Assembly (NCBI GenBank): GCA_002068205.1
Contig: MVZB01000225.1
Coordinates: forward strand, 1 to 5,440
DNA length: 5,440 bases
Direction: 5' to 3'
Source: a candidate division BRC1 bacterium ADurb.BinA292
GTDB lineage: Bacteria; Sumerlaeota; Sumerlaeia; MVZB01
Position numbers and translations under genes: made by a program. The notes below the pieces were generated by a model. The model was given only the letters and a program-made list of their open reading frames with translations, made no database searches and had not been told where the DNA came from. Below, one piece after another: positions 1-5,440 of the stretch (within the stretch, counting starts at the first letter, position 1; each line of letters opens with the position of its first letter).

Positions 1-2333
1 ATTCTCTGCCGACCCATCGGCGACAGCGTCCCGGCGTCGGTCATCATGCCGGCGATGTCCTGTCCGGACTGCTGCAGCCTGCCCACGAAGGCACGAACGA
101 AGTCGCGGTTGTCGGCAGCAGCAACGTCACCGGGACGGAACAGCTCGAGCACGGACGAGTCGAGGAGCGGGGCATCCTGGCGGGCCAGCTCGGCCGGAGA
201 CATCCCGAGACCCTGCGCCTGGCTCTTGGCCGCCATGCCGGCCGTGTTCGCGGTGTCGGAGTAGACGCGGACCAGGATCGGGTTCGAAGTAGCCTGCAGC
301 GCGCCGGGAGAAATCCCGACGTTCGCCAGATCCTTTGCAAGCTCCGTCTGGTACGTGCCGGCGCTCCCGAGCTCGTATGCGGCGCGCAGGCCGGCCGTTC
401 TCCCGTTGTTCAGCGCCTTGATGGTGCCAGTCTGGCCGGCGGCGAACGTGGGATTCACCCGGCCATCGGCGAAGTTCGACGGCTCGACCTGGCTCGCGTC
501 CACCACGGCATAGCGGAACGGCACGCGCTGCCCGTCGGACATCACCGCGACGTCGCCATTCCCAAAGCTCGCCGCCGGTATGCGCGAGAGATCGTCGCCC
601 ACAGCGAACACCATCGGAGCGCCGGAATCCGGCGTGCGGCTCGGTCCGAGACGCATGTAGTCCGGGTTGCGCGCGATCTCGCTCATCTGGATGACCGATG
701 CCGCCCGGGAGCGGTCCCGGTTCTGGAGATTGACGTCCTGGCCGGTCGGTACCGGCACTGGCGCTGGCTGCGGTCCGGTATTCGCCGGTTGCGTTCCGGT
801 ATTCGCCGGTTGCGTTCCGGCATTCGCGGGTTGCGTTCCGGTATTGCCTACTGCCCCGGCGGCACCGGATACCGCTGCGGGTTGCGCTTGTTGTCCCGGT
901 GCTGCCGGCTTGGTGATTTCGGTTTCGTTGCCACGTGGAACGGTTCCTTCTTGCGGTTGAGAAACGGGGACGCCCGCCGGCTCTGCCTGATTGGTGGGGA
1001 TAGAGGGTGCGGCAGTGGATACCGGGGCGGGGGGAACTCCCGGCGCGGCGGGCGTGTTCGGTTGCTGCGGAGCGGTCGACGGCGACTGGTTGGCTGCCAG
1101 TTCTGCCGCGGCCGCCTGAACCACTTCACGGACAGACGCGTCGGCGCGCGCGGGGGCGGCTCCTGCGTTGCTGTCGTCCGCTGGGGGTTGCGCGGTCCCA
1201 TCGGCAGGCGTCGGCGCTCCCTGAGTGGTGCCAGAGGGAGTAGCGGCAGCACTGGCCTCGGCAGCCTTCTGCAACGGCCCTTTCGCAAGATGCGAACCGC
1301 CGCCTGTCACGCCGCCCATGACGCCACCGATCGCGCCGCCAGACAGCGCGTCCGCCAGGACGCCTTGCGTGATCGACTGGCTGGGGTCGAGGTAGTCGCG
1401 TGTCGCGACGTTCTGGATTGCCCGTTCGCCGCCAGATTGCGGGATCTCCTGCGCCGCTTCCTTCGCAGCGTCCCGTCCGATGGCGCCAAGGATTCCGCCC
1501 TTGGCTCCGGTTGTGACTCTCTGGAAAGCGCTGCCAAGCGCGCCACCGCCCGTCAGGGCGCCGATGCCGCCGGTAGACAACGTAGTGCGCGCCATGATGT
1601 CTGCAGCGCCCTGTTCGGCGATCTGCTGCCGTGCGGCCTGCTCTCCGATCTGCGCTTCGAGCGCGGCGAATCCCGGCATATTCCGCAGTTCGGCCAGCGG
1701 CTTCTGCTCGATGTCCGACTTCCACTGTGCCGCGTTCGACGCCCCTGCAACAGCGCCTTCTGCAGCGCCGAAGCCAAGCGCAGCCGGAGCGCGTGCAGCC
1801 AGGTTGCCGGCGAAGTTCGTCGCCCATCCGCCAACCTGTGCAGCCGTGCCAGCGGCGAGCGGCGCGAGCGCACCGCCGATTCCACGTGATGCCGCCATCC
1901 CGGCAACACCACGCAACCCCGCCGCTGCAAGGCCACCAGGAACAGCGGCTGCGACCATCGACGGAGCCGATTGCGCGGCGCCCATCGCGAGCGCCTGGCC
2001 CCAGCGATCGCCAAGTTTCGGCAACACAGACCCAGGATCGTCTTCGAACACCTGCGACTGCGCTGCGAGCTGCCCGGCCGGCGTCATGGACTTCAGAAAC
2101 GCCTTCTGCGCGGTGTCTCCAGCGAGCCGGAGATTGCCGCCGATCTCGTCCGCGCCTGCTCTCTCCGCCAGGTAGCCGATACCTGATACGAGGCCGCCAA
2201 CGCCGGACGCAGCGCCCTTCAGGTAGTCGGCCGCAGACGACTTCGCTCCTGCCGGCGCCTCGTCGAACTGGTCGAAGAAGTTCCCGCCGCCTGCCGGTTT
2301 GTCGCCGTCGAACTTGTCAAAGTAGTTGCCCAT
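1..2333 (-). CDS. Large phage polyvalent (internal virion) protein with DdrB-like ParB domain, partial: 3' end beyond left edge
   Basis: An unbroken reading frame of 777 codons runs from ATG at 2333 to base 3 and is still open at the edge. Residues 3-9 and 18-24 are a doubled peptide (NYFDKFD, NFFDQFD). Residues about 35-350 are rich in Gly and Ala, with hydrophobic, glycine-zipper-like runs at about 114-200, 253-286 and 324-347 (e.g. GGAIGGVMGGVTGGG). Residues about 355-530 form a Pro/Ala/Gln-rich linker with a 7-residue tandem repeat. From residue 535 on, LQNRDRSRAAS (536-546), SGAPMVF (570-576), FRYAVVDAS (606-614), NNGRTAGLRAAYE (642-654), PILVRVYSD (685-693) and TLSPMGRQR (769-777) match what I know of the DdrB-like ParB-superfamily domain of polyvalent proteins. 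Such proteins are thought to enter the recipient cell with phage or plasmid DNA. That this one is packaged and injected, with its N-terminus engaging a membrane, is inference. The start lies 2 bases after the upstream stop with no clear ribosome site. GTG at 2339 is an in-frame alternative giving a 4-base overlap. Family call fairly sure; exact function unknown. Confidence 0.88.
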   Translation of the reverse strand, partial: MGNYFDKFDGDKPAGGGNFFDQFDEAPAGAKSSAADYLKGAASGVGGLVSGIGYLAERAGADEIGGNLRLAGDTAQKAFLKSMTPAGQLAAQSQVFEDDPGSVLPKLGDRWGQALAMGAAQSAPSMVAAAVPGGLAAAGLRGVAGMAASRGIGGALAPLAAGTAAQVGGWATNFAGNLAARAPAALGFGAAEGAVAGASNAAQWKSDIEQKPLAELRNMPGFAALEAQIGEQAARQQIAEQGAADIMARTTLSTGGIGALTGGGALGSAFQRVTTGAKGGILGAIGRDAAKEAAQEIPQSGGERAIQNVATRDYLDPSQSITQGVLADALSGGAIGGVMGGVTGGGSHLAKGPLQKAAEASAAATPSGTTQGAPTPADGTAQPPADDSNAGAAPARADASVREVVQAAAAELAANQSPSTAPQQPNTPAAPGVPPAPVSTAAPSIPTNQAEPAGVPVSQPQEGTVPRGNETEITKPAAPGQQAQPAAVSGAAGAVGNTGTQPANAGTQPANTGTQPANTGPQPAPVPVPTGQDVNLQNRDRSRAASVIQMSEIARNPDYMRLGPSRTPDSGAPMVFAVGDDLSRIPAASFGNGDVAVMSDGQRVPFRYAVVDASQVEPSNFADGRVNPTFAAGQTGTIKALNNGRTAGLRAAYELGSAGTYQTELAKDLANVGISPGALQATSNPILVRVYSDTANTAGMAAKSQAQGLGMSPAELARQDAPLLDSSVLELFRPGDVAAADNRDFVRAFVGRLQQSGQDIAGMMTDAGTLSPMGRQR
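777..839 (-). repeat. 21-bp tandem repeat, three units, encoding a 7-residue repeat in the polyvalent-protein linker
   Basis: The units are 777-797, 798-818 and 819-839. The first two are identical. The third differs at two positions (c for t, g for c). Bases 840-846 begin a fourth, truncated unit. On the coding strand it encodes repeats of the type NTGTQPA (about residues 498-519), inside a Pro/Ala/Gln-rich linker. It keeps the frame, as expected for a flexible spacer that can gain or lose units by slippage. Confidence 0.9.
2262..2327 (-). repeat. Imperfect 21-bp direct repeat at the start of the polyvalent gene (doubled NxFDxFD peptide)
   Basis: Bases 2262-2282 and 2307-2327 match at 18 of 21 positions and are 45 bases apart, so they stay in frame. 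They encode NFFDQFD (residues 18-24) and NYFDKFD (residues 3-9), separated by a Gly-rich spacer. The differences give only conservative changes (Y/F, K/Q), which suggests that the peptide itself is under selection. Confidence 0.8.
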
Positions 2334-2335
2334 GG

Positions 2336-3940
2336 TCACTGCGGCAGATAACCGTACTTCTGCTGGAACTGTGCGGCGAGCGCAGGATTCGCGCGCAGCG
2401 CGTCGATTGCGACTTGCGGAGCCTGTTTCGGCTGACTGGCGCCGACCGGCTGCCATGTGTTCGTCGCACGATCAAGCCGGTCCGTTGCGCCGGTCTTCTG
2501 GTTGATGCGCACCTGGTCACCGCTCGTCGTGTCGGTGTGGATGCGGTACGGCGACTCCTCGTGCTTGCGCTCGTCGGTCGACTTCAAGACTCCGGCCGCA
2601 ATCCCTTTTGCCTGCGCCTTCTTGATCTTCGCCTCGTCGCCACTCTCGATCGCGTCGGCGATCCCCGCGCGCGCCGCCCGTTGCGCGGCCGTGTCCTGCA
2701 GCTTGTCGGCCGACTCCTGTTCGCGCATGCTCTGTTCGCGGTCCTGAATGCCCAGCGAAGCACGCCGGTAGCTGTCGGTCGAGGCCAGCTCGGCGGCTGC
2801 CTGCTGCGCTCTTGCGGCGACTGCCTGCGTCTCGTTCGCAGTCCTTGCAGCATCGTTGTCCATCCCGGCTGCCCGGCCGGCCAGGCCCATCAACAGGCGC
2901 GCCGCAACCCCGCCGCCCGGCCCCCTGCTCTCGTCGAGCAGGATCTTCTCGGCCGTCTGGCGATAGCGATTCGTGTCGGTCGGCTGCGCCGCCGGCTGGA
3001 TGGCCTCGAGGGCTCCGAATCTCGCCGGCGTAGCGACAGCCTGCTGCGGCGCGGGCGATGCGATCGACGGGCTGCCGACCGGCGTCACTGCTCCGGTGCG
3101 GTTGTTGCGGACGAAGCCCGTGCCAGACGACACCGGCTCGCTCGGCCCTGGAAACCTCGCCGGCGGCTCCGCCACGGACGGCGCCGGGACGCCGGCTGGA
3201 GCAGCGGTGGCCGCGGTAGCGGGAGCAGCAGCGGGCACGGCAGGGGCGACCGCAGCGGGTACTGGCGCCTGCTGCACCGGCGGCGCCTGCACGGCAAGAT
3301 TGCTCGCCAGAACGGCGGAACGACCGCCCTCGTTCGAGAAGGATGCCTGCTGCGGCACGGCGCGCGGACCAGTGAGGCCGACATCCGGGCGCAGCCCCTC
3401 GCCGGAAAGACCTTGCTTGGCTGCCGCATAGGCCGGAGCGTAGATGCTCGGCGCAGTCGGCGCCGGTTGTCCGCCGCCAATCGTCAGCGGCGCACCGATC
3501 GCCGGCGCGTTCGCGATGGCCTGCGCAGCCTGCTGCCGGCCCTGCTGCGTGCGCAGGATCCCGCCCTCTGGGAGCGACGACAGGATCTTCGGACGACCAT
3601 CTTCCTCTGGCAAGGCGCCGGCGGCGTACTTCCCGCCATCGGCCATCGGCACCGGCGGCTTGCCGTTGGTCTTCTCGATCACGTCTTCAACGGCGGCAAC
3701 GGCGCCCGGAGTGTCCATTGTCTTCTTCGGAAGGACCGCGACGCCCTCGCCGTTCGACACGTGGACCTTGTGCCCCGCGAGCACGACCGGAATGCTGTCG
3801 GACGTTCCCGATCCGATGCCCAGGACCGGCAGAATCCCGCCGCGGGCGTACCCGCCTCCAGCTCGTCCTGATGCCGACTCCCGACCGGGGGTGACCCCGG
3901 CGAGAATGCCGCCATCCGCCATGCACTTGCGTCGCTTCAT
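2336..3940 (-). CDS. Phage virion-associated protein with N-terminal GTSDSIP/VLP motif, Ala/Pro linker and helical C-terminal half
   Basis: With ATG at 3940 the product has 534 residues. I prefer this start because GAGG lies 9 bases upstream and because MKRRKCMADGG looks like the usual beginning of such proteins. An in-frame GTG at 3961 would add 7 residues. Residues about 31-74 contain GIGSGTSDSIPVVL, then SNGEGVAVLPKKT. This resembles the 'GTGTSDSIPA.LS.GE.V.PA..V' segment common in tail and other virion proteins of phages (family knowledge from memory). MADGG occurs twice, at 7-11 and 99-103. Residues about 218-301 are low-complexity Ala/Pro. Residues about 324-458 look helical, rich in Ala, Gln, Glu and Arg with few prolines. 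The end (about 508-533) carries ALRANPALAAQF then QKYG, a peptide I recall at the C-termini of other phage proteins. No catalytic motif, signal peptide or membrane segment is visible. Its place directly before the giant polyvalent gene, 2 bases apart, suggests co-translation and a structural or internal-virion role. The precise function is unknown. Confidence 0.87.
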   Translation of the reverse strand: MKRRKCMADGGILAGVTPGRESASGRAGGGYARGGILPVLGIGSGTSDSIPVVLAGHKVHVSNGEGVAVLPKKTMDTPGAVAAVEDVIEKTNGKPPVPMADGGKYAAGALPEEDGRPKILSSLPEGGILRTQQGRQQAAQAIANAPAIGAPLTIGGGQPAPTAPSIYAPAYAAAKQGLSGEGLRPDVGLTGPRAVPQQASFSNEGGRSAVLASNLAVQAPPVQQAPVPAAVAPAVPAAAPATAATAAPAGVPAPSVAEPPARFPGPSEPVSSGTGFVRNNRTGAVTPVGSPSIASPAPQQAVATPARFGALEAIQPAAQPTDTNRYRQTAEKILLDESRGPGGGVAARLLMGLAGRAAGMDNDAARTANETQAVAARAQQAAAELASTDSYRRASLGIQDREQSMREQESADKLQDTAAQRAARAGIADAIESGDEAKIKKAQAKGIAAGVLKSTDERKHEESPYRIHTDTTSGDQVRINQKTGATDRLDRATNTWQPVGASQPKQAPQVAIDALRANPALAAQFQQKYGYLPQ

Positions 3941-3953
3941 CCTTCGCGCCCTC
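3941..3953 (-). promoter_or_regulatory. Weak ribosome-binding site deciding the ATG at 3940
   Basis: On the minus strand GAGG (3953-3950) lies 9 bases before ATG 3940. A second purine run, GAAGG (3945-3941), directly abuts the start codon and is too close to be the main site. The alternative GTG at 3961 has no comparable upstream sequence, which is why ATG 3940 was chosen. Confidence 0.45.
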
Positions 3954-4011
3954 GTCGACACGCGTCTACCGATGGCCGCCAGCCTGCCATGATTGGCGAA
4001 CGATTGACGAC

Positions 4012-5031
4012 CTACGAACTGCTGCCGCTGGCACTGAGCATGGTGTTGCGCGTCGCCATCGCTGCGCCGGCCATCCGTGCCAGCATCTCGGCCTTCGCGA
4101 CCTGCGCATCGACGATCGCCCGGCCGCCGCCGAGCGTCACTTGCAACTCGGTGCCCTTGGCCTGGTACCAGGTTGCCAGTGCGGTGAGATCCAGAGACAC
4201 GTTCTTCTGCAACGCCTCGACCCGCATCTGCTCCTCGGCGACCGTCGCCGAGTACAGGCGCGTCGCCGCGTCATAGAGGCTCGACTTCGCCGCCAGGATG
4301 GTCTTGGCGTACTCGGCAGCCCCGTTGGGCTGGATCATGGCCGTCCTGATGAACTCGCCGAGCGCCCCGACAAACGCCGTGCGCAGACCGATCGCCTGCT
4401 GGATGGCGAACTTGATGTTCTCGTTCGCCACGCTGAACGAGTTCACGGCGATGTCGCGCGCCACGGCCGCCATCCGGGTCACCGACTCCTGCTGCAACGA
4501 GAGCAGCGCCGCCGCCGTGGCGCCTGTCGGCATCGAGAAGCCTCGGGCCGCGGTGGCGTCGATGATCGACTGCTCGGCGCGCGCCGCGTCCTGCATCTCC
4601 TTGTCGCGTGCCCGGTTCCAGATTGCGTTCTCGACGGCCACCGGGACGTACCCGCCACTTGTGATCGTGTCGATGATCCACTGGTCCGATCCGGTTCGCA
4701 CCGCCCCGGCGATGTCCGGGAAGAATTCCGTCAGGTAGTCGATGATCTGCGGCTTCAGGTCGGCGTTGAAACTGCCGAACGCATGGTCGAACGCATCCTT
4801 GACGTCGACGGAGAAGTCGGTCGTCGGCAACATCGGCTTGGCGATCGCGCCCGGAATCACATCGTCCGGGATCGGCTTCGCGCCGGAGTAGTCGCGGACG
4901 ATCCCGCCAAGCGCCGCCGCGACGGTGACGTTCGTGTTGCCGACCTCGGTGAGCGCCTGGTCGGCCAGATCCTTGGCTTCCTGGAAGGCGTTGTTGGCTT
5001 CCTGGATGATGTCGTCGACGGTGGTCGTCAT
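4012..5031 (-). CDS. Conserved phage structural-type helical protein, function unknown (339 aa)
   Basis: ATG at 5031 is well supported by AGAGAGGAA just upstream, and the frame closes at TAG 4012-4014. Residues 1-30 are acidic and helical. Residues about 50-72 are a Pro-rich stretch, and about 75-145 a mixed region ending in VENAIWNRARDKE. The motif ARGFSMPTG is at 162-170. Residues about 172-325 are almost entirely Ala/Gln/Glu-rich helix without cysteine, and the protein ends in SASGSSS. The order 'VE.AIW.RAR...ARGF.MPTG' followed by long helices and a Ser-rich tail resembles a family of uncharacterised phage proteins I remember from late operons of proteobacterial phages. Several of those have a longer helical part, so this copy may be short. 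There is no signal peptide, membrane segment or enzyme motif. Composition and place suggest a virion component such as an internal, neck or tail-associated protein, but that is inference. It could also be an assembly factor. High confidence as a gene, low for its role. Confidence 0.88.
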   Translation of the reverse strand: MTTTVDDIIQEANNAFQEAKDLADQALTEVGNTNVTVAAALGGIVRDYSGAKPIPDDVIPGAIAKPMLPTTDFSVDVKDAFDHAFGSFNADLKPQIIDYLTEFFPDIAGAVRTGSDQWIIDTITSGGYVPVAVENAIWNRARDKEMQDAARAEQSIIDATAARGFSMPTGATAAALLSLQQESVTRMAAVARDIAVNSFSVANENIKFAIQQAIGLRTAFVGALGEFIRTAMIQPNGAAEYAKTILAAKSSLYDAATRLYSATVAEEQMRVEALQKNVSLDLTALATWYQAKGTELQVTLGGGRAIVDAQVAKAEMLARMAGAAMATRNTMLSASGSSS

Positions 5032-5036
5032 GCTGA

Positions 5037-5045
5037 TTCCTCTCT
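5037..5045 (-). promoter_or_regulatory. Strong Shine-Dalgarno site for the 339-residue protein
   Basis: Read on the minus strand this is AGAGAGGAA. Its AGGA core lies 6 bases before the ATG at 5031, an ideal spacing. It overlaps the TAG stop (5044-5046) of the upstream gene, which fixes the start and suggests translational coupling. Confidence 0.8.
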
Positions 5046-5440
5046 ACAAGTCCCCGATGGCCGCCAGGATTCCGGCGACGAGCGTCTGGACCGCATCCCG
5101 TTCCGGCGGGTATGGCGCCCATTGCGTGCCGAGCATGTCGGCGACCTCTGAAGCGTGCGCCGGCGGGTTTTCCCGCAGGTACGCGCGCAACGTCTTCGCC
5201 CTGGCGCGCATGTCCGGATGCTTCAGCCCGGAGAACCGCAGGACGGCGTTCGCGCCGAGATGCGGGACCGGTGCCGCGAACATCACCCGGGCTGGCGTTC
5301 CGGGCGGATCTGACGGGTTGGACGACTGCACGGGCGCCATGCCGACGACGACCAGCCTGGCGCGCGCCGTGTCCCAGCGCATGCGCAGGATCCCGTAGAC
5401 GTCGACGCCGTCGATCAGGTGGTCTGCCGGATCGACATCC
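5044..5440 (-). CDS. Unrecognised phage protein, partial: 5' end beyond right edge
   Basis: The frame is open from the right edge to TAG at 5044-5046, giving 131 visible residues. An internal ATG at 5382 would give 112 residues. The 19 codons upstream of it have ordinary composition (HLIDGVDVYGILR) and hold no stop, so the true start is probably outside the window. The visible part begins with a likely beta-rich region (GVDVYGILRM, RARLVVVGM), then a Pro/Ser-rich loop (SSNPSDPPGTP). A basic helix follows (PDMRARAKTLRAYLREN), and the end is a short hydrophobic helix (VQTLVAGILAAIGDL). I do not recognise the family and see no catalytic motif. The stop codon sits inside the ribosome-binding region of the next gene, so the two are very likely in one operon and translationally coupled. 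A small virion or assembly protein is plausible from context only. Confidence 0.7.
   Translation of the reverse strand, partial: DVDPADHLIDGVDVYGILRMRWDTARARLVVVGMAPVQSSNPSDPPGTPARVMFAAPVPHLGANAVLRFSGLKHPDMRARAKTLRAYLRENPPAHASEVADMLGTQWAPYPPERDAVQTLVAGILAAIGDL

Noticed and set aside
667..960. Cys/Val/Phe repeat protein on the plus strand (VFAGCVP repeats)
   Set aside because: The repeat is the antisense reading of the 21-bp tandem repeat. The minus-strand reading gives a normal Pro/Ala/Gln linker within a much longer supported gene.
1126..1827. Minus-strand open frame of 233 codons
   Set aside because: It lies in another frame inside the polyvalent gene, and its Arg-rich product lacks any recognisable feature. 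The frame of the polyvalent gene is unbroken here and yields the domain matches downstream.
789..1889. Plus-strand open frame of 366 codons
   Set aside because: It is a shadow of the polyvalent gene. It has Arg/Gly/Cys-rich composition, its start lies inside the tandem repeat, and it has no domain or ribosome site.
1631..3871. Plus-strand open frame of 746 codons
   Set aside because: It lies antisense across the junction of the two best-supported genes. Its product is extremely rich in Arg, Ser and Leu with low-complexity runs and no recognisable domain. Long antisense frames are expected opposite G+C-rich genes.
3961..4011. Possible terminator or promoter in the gap between the 339- and 534-residue genes
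   Set aside because: Only a weak 5-bp pairing (ATGGC/GCCAT) without a following T-run is visible, and no -35/-10 pair. The gap is best taken as a plain intra-operon spacer.
4141..5151. Plus-strand open frame of 336 codons
   Set aside because: It mirrors the 339-residue gene, is dominated by Arg, Asp, Leu and Val as in antisense frames, and crosses the well-marked junction at 5031-5046.

Overview
The window is a G+C-rich stretch (by eye about two thirds G+C, not computed) in which all four supportable genes lie on the minus strand, nearly end to end. It reads as part of the late, virion-protein operon of a tailed phage or prophage. The best-fitting host is a G+C-rich proteobacterium, perhaps a betaproteobacterium of the Burkholderia/Ralstonia/Bordetella kind. 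That placement rests on base composition and remembered protein families, not on a search. There is no tRNA, integrase, att site, CRISPR array, insertion sequence or host gene to decide between free phage and prophage.

In transcription order, from high to low coordinates: (1) the 3' part of a small unrecognised gene, cut by the right edge (5440-5044). (2) A complete 339-residue helical phage protein (5031-4012), with a strong Shine-Dalgarno site that overlaps the end of gene 1. (3) After a short gap, a complete protein of about 534 residues (3940-2336). It has an N-terminal Gly-rich 'GTSDSIP...NGE...VLP' segment of the kind seen in phage virion and tail-associated proteins, then an Ala/Pro-rich linker, a helical region and a C-terminal 'NPALAAQF..KYG' peptide. 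(4) Two bases later, a very large gene starts and runs off the left edge (2333-1, 777 codons visible). No start-to-stop ORF reports it because its stop lies outside the window.

Gene 4 is the most informative. It begins with a doubled 'NYFDKFD / NFFDQFD' peptide, followed by about 320 residues of Gly/Ala-rich, glycine-zipper-like sequence. Next comes a Pro/Ala-rich linker with a 7-residue tandem repeat, and then a domain I recognise as the DdrB-like ParB-superfamily domain. That domain is a hallmark of 'polyvalent' proteins, the giant multidomain proteins thought to be packaged in virions and delivered into the new host cell with the DNA.

Together the genes suggest an internal-virion or DNA-ejection module: helical virion-associated proteins, then a giant injected protein whose membrane-active-looking N-terminus precedes the effector domains. 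The remaining domains of gene 4, which would reveal its full function, lie beyond the left edge. No stretch of more than 300 bases lacks a gene.
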